31,406 nucleotides of DNA from Myxococcota bacterium. GTDB taxonomy: Bacteria; Myxococcota; Polyangia; GCA-2747355; JAKLHH01. The notes under the pieces are model-generated. The model was not told where the DNA came from, did no database searches, and saw nothing but the letters and a program-made list of their open reading frames with translations. A program made the position numbers and the translations under genes. The DNA lies in contig JAKLHH010000003.1 in NCBI GenBank assembly GCA_022710245.1, forward strand, positions 1 to 31,406, given 5' to 3'. Shown in pieces: positions 16,947-23,374 of the stretch; the first letter of the stretch is position 1, and every line of letters begins with the position of its first letter.

Positions 16947-17016
16947 CGAGGGTGACGCGCCAGTACGAGTGGGACCGGGCGAGGTCGAGGGTGACGCGCG
17001 AGGTCGAGTGGGACCG
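16947..17016. repeat. 31-bp imperfect direct repeat upstream of PAD
   Basis: 16947-16977 and 16986-17016 match at 28 of 31 positions, with a 39-bp period and CGAGGGTGACGCGC at the head of each. They lie in the 180-bp gap between the PAD gene and the upstream lipoprotein gene. They could be a doubled regulatory site or a remnant tandem repeat. Confidence 0.8.
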
Positions 17017-17026
17017 CGCGCCGAGA

Positions 17027-18433
17027 TCAGGGGCAGACGGGCGCCTGCCCGCCGCCCGACGCGTAGGCCTTCACCTTCGCGATCAGGTTGCCGCCGTCGG
17101 TCTCGGGCGTGGTCTGCCCGGCGGCCCCTGCTCCGAAGGCCATGCCGATACCGTGCGCCTGCGCGATCTGCGCGGTGTGGCCGAAGAAGTAGTCGACGCG
17201 GTTGTCCTGCCACTGGTCGGTCTTGTTGGGCAGCGCCAGGTTGCCGACGGGGAGCTGCCACCAGAGGAGCGGCTTGCCGGCCTTCTCTGCCAGCGCCTTG
17301 GCCCAGGCGAAGTGCTGATCGAAGGTGGGGAGCTTCTGGTTGGTCGCGTCCCACCAGCGGTTCTGCCCGAGGGAGGTGTAGTAGCCCGCGTCTCGATCCG
17401 AGGCCTCGACCACGATCAGGTCCGCGTCGGCGCCGCAGGCGAGCAGGAAGTCGGCGACCTTGCCAGCCTCGGCGGCGAGGTTGAGCGCGGGGTTGGTGTT
17501 GAGGCTGACGTCGATGTTGCTCCCCCAGGCGCTGGCGTGGAGCCCCACCTTGGCGTTCTTGGCGTACTTGCGCACCATGGAGATCATGCAGGCGCCGAGC
17601 CCGGCGATGGTGTTCGGCTGCGCCGCGCAGTCGGTCGGGTTCGCCGAGGCCACCGCGGCGGCCAGCTTGGTCGGGTCCGCGCCCGCCTGCTGCGCGTAGC
17701 CCCAGAAGTCGGGCTCGAGGTGCAGGATCGCGGCCTGCGCTCCGATCTGCTGGAGCAGGAAGCGCCAGTCGGCGAGGTAGCGCGCCATCAGCCCGGCGCT
17801 GGTCGCGGCCTGGGTCACCTCGGGCTTGCCCTCGGCGACGCCGCTCGCGTGCAGGATCTCGTAGTAGGTGATCATCGGGATCTGCTTGTCCGCGGCCGTC
17901 TTGCTCAGGAAGTCGCGGATGAACTGACCGGGGGCCACCTGATCGTACTGCCAGCAGCCCCACCAGCCGCAGCCCACCTTGTTCGTGCACGACTTGCCGC
18001 CCGCGGTGCAGCCCGTGGCGCAGCTCGCGCACGGCGAGCTCCCGTCGAAGATCCCGCCGGCGAGGTACTGGTAGCGCAGGTCGAAGGGCGCGGCCTTCGC
18101 GGTCGCGTCCTGCATCGCGGCGCCCGCGAGGAGGTGCGTCTTGCCGAGCGAGGTGAGCAGCGCCTTGGCCGCGCAGCTCCCGCTGCCCTGGTCCGGCTTC
18201 GGCGGCGGGTGCTCCCAGGCCTGGCCATGATCCGGGCGCGGCGCGTCGGCGCGCGGTCCGTCGCCGGCCGGCGGTCCATCCCTCGGCGCGTCCACCCGCA
18301 CGCCGTCGACCGGGATCCCATCCAGGCGGACGTCGCTGCGTGACCCGGGAGAGGACTCGCAGCCTGCGCTCAGCGCCAGCGCGCCCAGCGCGAGGATGAC
18401 CACACCGCGATCCACGAGCTCGAGGTCTCGCAT
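17027..18433 (-). CDS. Lipoprotein with TIM-barrel/glycoside-hydrolase-like domain, unassigned
   Basis: 468-aa lipoprotein (LSAGC, Cys25). A low-complexity Asp/Pro/Gly linker (about 30-86) is typical of myxobacterial surface proteins. Next comes a domain opening with a cluster of six cysteines (135, 138, 142, 149, 155, 160), likely disulfide-bonded outside the cytoplasm. Alternating strands and helices follow, with AILHLEPDFWGYAQ (Glu240), VGLHASAWGS, DLIVVEASDRDAGYY and PLLWWQLPVGN, as in a (beta/alpha)8 glycoside-hydrolase fold with acidic residues at strand ends. I cannot assign a numbered family; the EPD motif recalls GH6 but the remaining GH6 motifs are missing. GGAGG (18438-18442) is 4 nt before the ATG. 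It lies 180 bp upstream of the PAD gene on the same strand and may share its operon. Confidence 0.75.
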   Translation of the reverse strand: MRDLELVDRGVVILALGALALSAGCESSPGSRSDVRLDGIPVDGVRVDAPRDGPPAGDGPRADAPRPDHGQAWEHPPPKPDQGSGSCAAKALLTSLGKTHLLAGAAMQDATAKAAPFDLRYQYLAGGIFDGSSPCASCATGCTAGGKSCTNKVGCGWWGCWQYDQVAPGQFIRDFLSKTAADKQIPMITYYEILHASGVAEGKPEVTQAATSAGLMARYLADWRFLLQQIGAQAAILHLEPDFWGYAQQAGADPTKLAAAVASANPTDCAAQPNTIAGLGACMISMVRKYAKNAKVGLHASAWGSNIDVSLNTNPALNLAAEAGKVADFLLACGADADLIVVEASDRDAGYYTSLGQNRWWDATNQKLPTFDQHFAWAKALAEKAGKPLLWWQLPVGNLALPNKTDQWQDNRVDYFFGHTAQIAQAHGIGMAFGAGAAGQTTPETDGGNLIAKVKAYASGGGQAPVCP

Positions 18434-18460
18434 GACGCCTCCGCGACACGGTGTACTCCG

Positions 18461-18466
18461 ATGATA
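18461..18466 (-). promoter_or_regulatory. Putative -10 element for the 18433 lipoprotein
   Basis: TATCAT on the minus strand, 27 nt before the ATG at 18433. It leaves a short 5' leader containing the GGAGG ribosome site. The -35 position is poor (TGATCA at 17 bp). Confidence 0.35.
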
Positions 18467-18512
18467 ACCCGGAAGGGAGGTCGTGATCAGCCGCGAGGGG
18501 CTGGCGCCAGGC

Positions 18513-19433
18513 TCAGGCGGCGAAGAGGCCCTGGCTGTCGACGCTGACGGAGCGGAGCTCGGTCCAGATCTCGATCAGCTTGCTGGCCGAGAGCCCGAGG
18601 TAGGTGGCGGCCTCGTCCTCGGCGATCCGCCCGTACATCTCCTCGTCCTGCCCGGCGGTCTCCTCGAAGGCGTAGCTCAGCTGATCGGCGAGCCGGATCA
18701 GGCTGGTCTGGCGGGCGAGATCGCCGCCAGCCTTGAAGGCGCGGCTGGCCTGGTGGTGCCAGGCGACCAGGGTGGGGACGGGCTCCGGGATCTTCCAGCC
18801 CTTGAGCACGTGGGCGGCGAGGACCGCGTGGTCGTAGCCGTGGTGCGTGCGCTCGAGGAGGTGGACCGCGTCCCGCTCGCCGCCGGCCTGGTCGAGGAGG
18901 TCGGGGTAGTCATCGTCGCCGAGCTGCAGCTCGAACATCTTGCCGATGTCGTGCAGCAGCCCGATGGTGAGGAGGTCGGCTGCGGGGAGCGCCAGCACCA
19001 TCGCGAGCTGGCGCGCGATGCCGGCGACCGCGCTCGAGTGCTGGCGCAGCCAGAGCTGGTGGGGGCCCGTCCCGGCCTTGAACATCTCGAGGACGGACAG
19101 CGCGATCGCGAGCTCGCCCAGCACCCTCCGGCCGAGGAGGACGATGGCGTGGGGGACCGAGGTGCAGCGGGCGCGCAGCCCGAAGGCGGCGGAGTTCACC
19201 ATCCGCAGCACGCGCATGGCCAGCGAGGGATCGGTCTCGATCACCTGCTGCATCTGCTTGACCGAGGAGTCGGGGTCGTTGGTGAGCGCCAGCAGTTTTT
19301 GCGCGGACGCGGGGAAGGGGCGCAGAACCAGGATCCGCGACGCCTGGGCCGCCAGGCTCTCTGCCGCCGCGCGCTCCGCGTCAGAGTCCGGCGACTCGCC
19401 GAACCAGAGCTCCTCGAAGACAGTGAACGCCAT
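18513..19433 (-). CDS. HDOD/HD domain signalling protein
   Basis: 306-aa cytoplasmic protein. Residues about 33-240 form an HDOD domain (LRPFPASAQKLLALTNDPDSS, then IETDPSLAMRVLRMVNSAAFG, then SVPHAIVLLGRRVLGELA), a family tied to signal transduction and motility or cell-cycle control in proteobacteria. Unlike many HDOD proteins, it appears to keep metal-type HD residues: His132 (RQHSSAVAG), His161-Asp162 (LLHDIGK), a His at 197/198 or 202 (THHGYDHAVLA), His226/227 (AWHHQ) and Asp250 (RLADQ). Phosphodiesterase or other hydrolase activity is therefore possible. GGAGGG at 19437-19442 precedes the ATG closely. Single gene with no obvious partner. Confidence 0.88.
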   Translation of the reverse strand: MAFTVFEELWFGESPDSDAERAAAESLAAQASRILVLRPFPASAQKLLALTNDPDSSVKQMQQVIETDPSLAMRVLRMVNSAAFGLRARCTSVPHAIVLLGRRVLGELAIALSVLEMFKAGTGPHQLWLRQHSSAVAGIARQLAMVLALPAADLLTIGLLHDIGKMFELQLGDDDYPDLLDQAGGERDAVHLLERTHHGYDHAVLAAHVLKGWKIPEPVPTLVAWHHQASRAFKAGGDLARQTSLIRLADQLSYAFEETAGQDEEMYGRIAEDEAATYLGLSASKLIEIWTELRSVSVDSQGLFAA

Positions 19434-19517
19434 GGTCCCTCCGGGCCTGAGAGGTACATCGGCAGGTCCAGCGAAGTCCTGAGGGCGCGCGGTCGGGAGA
19501 AGCTGCAGCCGGTGCGC

Positions 19518-20030
19518 CTAGTTGAGGGCGAGCTGCGCTTGCTGGGATAGGCTCCGGCTCCAGAGCACCCCGAGCGGGTTCCTCACCCGCTCGCGGCCGA
19601 ACACCTGGAGCTGGGGGCCCTCGGCGCGGCGGAGGATGGTGAGCTTCCGGACGAGCTGGGGCCGGCTGAGGGGCCGGCCCAGGCGCGGCGGCCTCGCGGT
19701 CCTGGTGCCGGAGAGGAGCCTGAGGGTGACCACGTCGGCCCGGACCGAGCTCAGGGTGGCCCCGGCGCGGAGCCGGTCGAGGATCCGCTGCCGGACCTGC
19801 CTCACGGCCGGGTTCTGCGAGCTGGCCGTCGCGGCCAGCACCCGCGTCACCTGGTGGCGCTGCGTCTGGGGCCGTGCGAGCGGTCGCACCAGGGGCGGCG
19901 TGGCCTGACCGCGGGACAGGCCGCCCGCAGGGGCGACGCGCTCGCGGGTCAGCTGCACGCGGAAGGCGACCCCGCCAGCCGACGCGGTGAGTGGGACGAG
20001 CACAGCCAGGGTGATCAGGCCAAGACGCAT
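19518..20030 (-). CDS. Small secreted basic protein, unrecognised
   Basis: 170-aa protein. The signal peptide MRLGLITLAVLVPLTASAGG predicts export. The mature part is very basic (many Arg, few acidic residues) and mainly helical, with ARP/RPL repeats (LVRPLARPQTQRH, ARPPRLGRPLSRPQLVR) and no cysteines. I recognise no family. ATG 20030 was chosen over ATG 20054 because GGAG (20037-20040) lies 6 nt upstream and the signal peptide starts there. It lies 84 bp upstream of the HDOD gene on the same strand; an operon is possible but there is no functional link in the sequence. Confidence 0.6.
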   Translation of the reverse strand: MRLGLITLAVLVPLTASAGGVAFRVQLTRERVAPAGGLSRGQATPPLVRPLARPQTQRHQVTRVLAATASSQNPAVRQVRQRILDRLRAGATLSSVRADVVTLRLLSGTRTARPPRLGRPLSRPQLVRKLTILRRAEGPQLQVFGRERVRNPLGVLWSRSLSQQAQLALN

Positions 20031-20237
20031 GGTAGTCTCCAGGGCTGCCGTCACCCTGTGCAGCCGTCAGGCCAGAGACAGGCTCGTCGTTCCGGGCAGA
20101 TGCCAGCCGCCCGCCGGGGCGGATCTGGCTGCAGGGGCTTGCAGTGGCGTCTGCGAGTGCAGACCACGGTGGGCAATGGCTCCCGCACGGCAGGCAATGG
20201 CGCTTTTTCTGACCTGGGCTTCGTCCGGCCGGGAGGC

Positions 20238-20243
20238 TAGACT
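20238..20243 (+). promoter_or_regulatory. Putative -10 element (leaderless start at 20253)
   Basis: TAGACT ends 9 nt before ATG 20253. No ribosome site lies within 12 nt of the ATG. The same spacing is seen upstream of the sigma54 activator at 24132. No convincing -35 is present. Confidence 0.35.
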
Positions 20244-20252
20244 GCGGCTGCG

Positions 20253-20654
20253 ATGTCCCTCGGCATGCACAGGCGTCGGCGCTGGGCCGTGCTCTGGCTG
20301 CTCCCGCTGCTCCTCGGCGGGGCGACCCTCCATGGGCTCCACCGCCTGCAGCCGCACCCACGCGCCCCCGAGGCTCCGCTCTGCCTGGATCCCAGCTGCC
20401 CGGGTCGCACCTCCACGCTCGAGCTCCCAGAGCCAGGGCACACCCCCGAGGGGCGGCTCTCCGATCCGACCGCACCCGCACCCTCCAGCAGCGTCCTCCG
20501 GCTCGGCGAGGTGCAGCTCGCGCCGCCCGAGCCTCGCGGCCTCCGTCTCATCTATCACTACCTGAACCTCTGGGTGCGCCAGCCGTCTCGGGGCGGCGTG
20601 CTCCACCCTGGACCGGCCCACCCACCTCGCGGCCCGCCTCGCCCACGCGGTTGA
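20253..20654 (+). CDS. Small signal-anchored Pro-rich protein, unrecognised
   Basis: 133-aa predicted protein. The N-terminus RRRRWAVLWLLPLLLGGATL is a good signal anchor. The remainder is Pro/Arg/His-rich with one CLDPSCPG pair of cysteines and no known motif. Codon third positions are strongly G/C as in the neighbours, and a perfect 8-bp hairpin follows 4 nt after the stop, which supports a real transcript. Against it, there is no Shine-Dalgarno and a frame of similar length exists on the other strand (20621-20067). ATG 20265 is an alternative start. It lies 62 bp upstream of the small membrane gene and kup. Confidence 0.5.
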   Translation: MSLGMHRRRRWAVLWLLPLLLGGATLHGLHRLQPHPRAPEAPLCLDPSCPGRTSTLELPEPGHTPEGRLSDPTAPAPSSSVLRLGEVQLAPPEPRGLRLIYHYLNLWVRQPSRGGVLHPGPAHPPRGPPRPRG

Positions 20655-20658
20655 GAAG

Positions 20659-20677
20659 GATCTGGCGCGGCCAGATC
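20659..20677 (+). terminator. Perfect 8-bp hairpin between small gene and kup unit
   Basis: GATCTGGC, a 3-nt loop (GCG), then GCCAGATC. It sits 4 nt after the stop of the 133-aa gene and 40 nt before the next ATG. There is no U-run, so it may be a weak terminator, a processing site or an operator for the kup unit. Confidence 0.4.
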
Positions 20678-20716
20678 GCGACCATTAACCCGTGACTTGC
20701 AGCGAGGAGAGCCGTA

Positions 20717-20878
20717 ATGGCCAGAGATCGCAAGGAAGACAAGCGTCCGGAGCCCGAGCCCACCGCGCCCGCCGCCCCGGCAACCGAGCAGCCGCAGAAG
20801 TCCCCCGTTTACGTCCTGCTATGGGTTGGTGTACCAATGGTGCTGATGATCATCGCCGGGATCGTCTGCAACCGGTGA
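20717..20878 (+). CDS. 53-aa single-span membrane protein upstream of kup
   Basis: Short protein starting MARDRKEDKRPEPEPTAPAA. It has a charged, Pro/Ala-rich N-terminal tail (residues 1-30), then one hydrophobic span (PVYVLLWVGVPMVLMIIAG, about 31-49) and a short VCNR end. GAGGAG (20704-20709) is 7 nt before the ATG, an excellent ribosome site. The stop is 6 bp before the kup ATG, so the two are almost certainly co-transcribed and co-translated. It is similar in size and position to small subunits such as KdpF of the Kdp K+ pump, but I see no sequence similarity. A role in Kup assembly or regulation is inference from position. Confidence 0.75.
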   Translation: MARDRKEDKRPEPEPTAPAAPATEQPQKSPVYVLLWVGVPMVLMIIAGIVCNR

Positions 20879-20884
20879 CCCCTG

Positions 20885-22909
20885 ATGCTCGATACGTCCC
20901 GATCCCCTGAACCCGCGGCCACGGCCGACGACGGCGCCGCGCCGGCCACCGCCGAGATCGAGACCCGCAAGGGCAAGCTGGTGCTCGCCCTCGGAGCCCT
21001 CGGCGTGGCCTACGGCGACATCGGGACGTCGCCCCTCTACGCCATCAAGGAGTGCTTCACTGGCAGCCACGCGATGCCGGTGATGCGGGCCAACATCCTC
21101 GGCGTGCTCTCGCTCGTGCTCTGGTCCTTGCTCCTCGTCATTGTGATCAAGTACCTGACCACGGTGATGCGGGCGGACAACCATGGGGAGGGCGGCATCA
21201 TGGCGCTCCTCGCGCTCATCACCGGCGGGGGACGGGCGCCGGGCGGTGGTGTCGGGCGGCCAGTGGCGGTCGTCCTCGCCCTGGTCGGCACCTCGTTGCT
21301 GATGTCAGACGGGATGATCACCCCGGCCATCTCCGTCCTCGGCGCGGTCGAAGGGCTGGAGGTGGCCACGCACGTCTTCAAGCCCTTCATCGTGCCAGCC
21401 ACCCTCGCCATCCTGGTCGGCCTCTTCCTCTTCCAGCGCCGAGGCACCGCCGGCGTCGCGGCGATCTTCGGGCCGGCCATGGGGGTCTGGTTCGTCGCCA
21501 TCGCCGCGCTCGGGCTGCTCTGGATCGTCCGCCATCCGACCATCCTCGCCGCCGCCAACCCGGTCCACGCGGCTCGCTTCTTCGTCGACCACGGCTGGCA
21601 CGGGTTCCTCATCCTGGGCCCCGTCGTCCTCTGTCTGACCGGAGCCGAGGCCCTCTATGCGGACATGGGACACTTCGGCGCCGGGCCGATCCGGCTCGCC
21701 TGGTACGCGGTGGTCTACCCCAGCCTGATGCTGAACTATCTGGGGCAGGGGGCGGTCCTCCTCGATGTCGAGCGCGAGAATGAGCTGGGGATCAGCCTCT
21801 TCGGCGCGGGCGACCTGCCGGCGGCTGCCGGCGCCTTCGCACGGGGCGCAGCTGGCGTCGCGAACCCGTTCTACGCCATGGCCCCCGCGGGCACCCTCTA
21901 CCCGCTGGTCGGCATCGCCACGGTGGCCGCGGTCATCGCCTCGCAGGCCCTCATCTCGGGAGGCTTCTCGCTGGCGCAGCAGGGGGTGCAGCTCGGCTAC
22001 TGTCCCCGCCTCACCATCGTCCACACCTCACACCAGCAGAAGGGGCAGATCTATGTCCCGGAGATCAATTGGCTGTTGATGCTCGCCTGCTGCACGCTCG
22101 TGCTGGCATTCCGCTCGTCCTCGGGGCTGGCCGCAGCGTATGGGGCAGCAGCGACCGGGACGATGACGATGACCTCGATCCTCATCTTCATCGTGATGCG
22201 CGAGCGGTGGAAGGTGGCGACCTGGAAGGCGGCGCTGCTGATGGGGATGTTCCTCTTCATCGACTCCGCCTTCCTCTTGGCGAACCTCACCAAGGTGACC
22301 CAGGGCGGCTGGGTCCCGCTCCTCATTGGCGGGGCGCTCTTCGCGCTGCAGACCTCGTGGAAGCGCGGTCGTGCTGCGCTCGCCGCCGAGCTGCGCAAGT
22401 CGTTCCTGCCCGTCCCCGACCTCCTCTCCAGCCTGGCCAAGGAGGCGCCGGCCCGGGTCAAGGGCACCGCGGTCTTCATGACCTCGAACCAGGACATGGT
22501 GCCGCCGGTGCTCCTGCACCACCTGCACCACAACAAGGTCCTGCACGAGCAGGTCGTGCTCCTCTATATCGTCACGGAGTCGGTGCCCGAGGTGCGGCAG
22601 GACGAGCGGGTGGAGGTGCGTGACCTCGGGCAGGGCATCTTCCAGGTGGTGGGACGGTACGGGTTCATGCAGACGCCGAACGTGCCCGACCTGCTGCGCA
22701 GCTGCCGGAGGAAGAAGCTGAAGGTCACGCTCGGCGAGACCAGCTACTACCTCGGCCGCGAGTCCTTGCTCACCTCGGGGAGGTCGGGGATGCCGAGGTG
22801 GCGGAAGGCGATCTTCGCGTTCCTCTCGCGCAACGCGCGCCCGGCGACGGCGTTCTTCGGGATCCCGCCGAACCGCGTGGTCGAGATGGGGATGCAGATC
22901 GAGGTCTGA
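20885..22909 (+). CDS. kup: Kup-family potassium uptake transporter
   Basis: 674-aa inner-membrane K+/H+ symporter of the KUP/HAK/KT family, near the usual length. The signature GALGVAYGDIGTSPLYAIKE lies at residues 37-56. About 12 membrane spans follow to residue 490 (for example VLALVGTSLLMSDGMITPAISVLG and FFVDHGWHGFLILGPVVLCLTGAEALYADMGHFG, in segments). Then comes the cytoplasmic C-terminal domain with RVKGTAVFMTSNQDMVPPVLLHHLHHNKVLHE, given here as its RVKGTAVF start and the PPVLLHHLHHNK core, and YYLGRESL near the end. The first about 28 residues are Ala/Asp-rich and poorly conserved. Its ATG is 6 bp behind the small membrane gene and it lacks a strong ribosome site of its own, so coupling is likely. 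No K+-related riboswitch is recognisable upstream. Confidence 0.96.
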   Translation: MLDTSRSPEPAATADDGAAPATAEIETRKGKLVLALGALGVAYGDIGTSPLYAIKECFTGSHAMPVMRANILGVLSLVLWSLLLVIVIKYLTTVMRADNHGEGGIMALLALITGGGRAPGGGVGRPVAVVLALVGTSLLMSDGMITPAISVLGAVEGLEVATHVFKPFIVPATLAILVGLFLFQRRGTAGVAAIFGPAMGVWFVAIAALGLLWIVRHPTILAAANPVHAARFFVDHGWHGFLILGPVVLCLTGAEALYADMGHFGAGPIRLAWYAVVYPSLMLNYLGQGAVLLDVERENELGISLFGAGDLPAAAGAFARGAAGVANPFYAMAPAGTLYPLVGIATVAAVIASQALISGGFSLAQQGVQLGYCPRLTIVHTSHQQKGQIYVPEINWLLMLACCTLVLAFRSSSGLAAAYGAAATGTMTMTSILIFIVMRERWKVATWKAALLMGMFLFIDSAFLLANLTKVTQGGWVPLLIGGALFALQTSWKRGRAALAAELRKSFLPVPDLLSSLAKEAPARVKGTAVFMTSNQDMVPPVLLHHLHHNKVLHEQVVLLYIVTESVPEVRQDERVEVRDLGQGIFQVVGRYGFMQTPNVPDLLRSCRRKKLKVTLGETSYYLGRESLLTSGRSGMPRWRKAIFAFLSRNARPATAFFGIPPNRVVEMGMQIEV

Positions 22910-22910
22910 G

Positions 22911-22940
22911 GCCCAGCTCCTTCTCGCCCAGCTCCTTCTC
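22911..22940. repeat. 15-bp perfect tandem repeat
   Basis: GCCCAGCTCCTTCTC occurs twice in tandem (22911-22925 and 22926-22940), beginning 2 nt after the kup stop codon. Confidence 0.95.
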
Positions 22941-22944
22941 GCCG

Positions 22945-23003
22945 CCGCTAGCGGTAGCCACGTTGACCCCTCCGGCGATCGGCCGCTGGCGGTAGCCACG
23001 TTG
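22945..23003. repeat. 21-bp direct repeat, 38-bp period
   Basis: 22945-22965 and 22983-23003 match at 20 of 21 positions and share GCGGTAGCCACGTTG-type sequence (one A/G difference). They are part of the repeat block between kup and dedA. Confidence 0.9.
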
Positions 23004-23021
23004 CCCCGAGCCCGGGCCCCT

Positions 23022-23220
23022 GGCCTCGCCCGCTCCATCGGGGAGCCCCAAGCGAGCCGAAGCGTGTGCTCGTCCCCGGCGCGCCTCTCGAGCGCAGGCG
23101 CTTCTGCACGGCCTCTCGTCGCGGGAATGATGCGTGGCGAGACGCGGAGCCGCGGCTCGAGATCTGCGCCGAACCTCCAGCGACCCAAAAAACAAGCTCC
23201 CCGATGGAGCGGGCGAGGCC
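23022..23220. repeat. 199-bp segment with 25-bp perfect inverted termini (MITE- or REP-like)
   Basis: 23022-23046 is the exact reverse complement of 23196-23220, with 149 bp between. Each arm itself contains a small dyad (GCTCC-ATCGG-GGAGC), as REP units do, so the whole resembles a paired REP/BIME or a small non-autonomous element. No target-site duplication is evident at the outer edges, and the interior has no coding capacity I can support. The palindrome is seen directly; the mobile-element interpretation is inference. Confidence 0.6.
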
Positions 23221-23374
23221 CGCGGCGAAGCCGCCGGCCCGGGCGACGAAGGTCCGATCATCTTCCCGTAGAGGGCGTAGAGGGTGGGGATAGCCTCCCG
23301 CAGCCCACCGTGCTAGGGTCCGCGCCGAATCGCCGACGGCGATACAAGGACTCAAAGGGCAGGGTAGCAAGCGC

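Larger units (their letters stand above)
22910..23374. other. 465-bp gene-free region filled with repeats
   Basis: The only stretch over 300 bp without a supportable gene. It contains a 15-bp perfect tandem pair, a 21-bp direct repeat and a 199-bp segment bounded by 25-bp perfect inverted repeats (listed separately). Open frames on both strands cross it, but they have no ribosome site or recognisable domain, and they read the repeats themselves. Nearest to dedA are TGCTAGGGT (23312-23319...) as a possible -10 and a small dyad ATCGCC-GAC-GGCGAT at 23329-23343. Confidence 0.7.

Noticed and set aside
17027..18433. Assigning the barrel lipoprotein to GH6
   Set aside because: Only the EPD-like string is similar; the other GH6 catalytic and substrate-loop motifs are not found.
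14082..18449. A single 1455-codon minus-strand protein
   Set aside because: Only the last 303 codons look coding. The upstream part is out of frame with the PAD and barrel lipoproteins, whose signal peptides and catalytic motifs are intact in other frames.
20067..20621. Minus-strand gene opposite the 133-aa protein
   Set aside because: No signal peptide, domain or ribosome site. The plus-strand frame has a hydrophobic leader and a hairpin after its stop, though confidence in it is only moderate.
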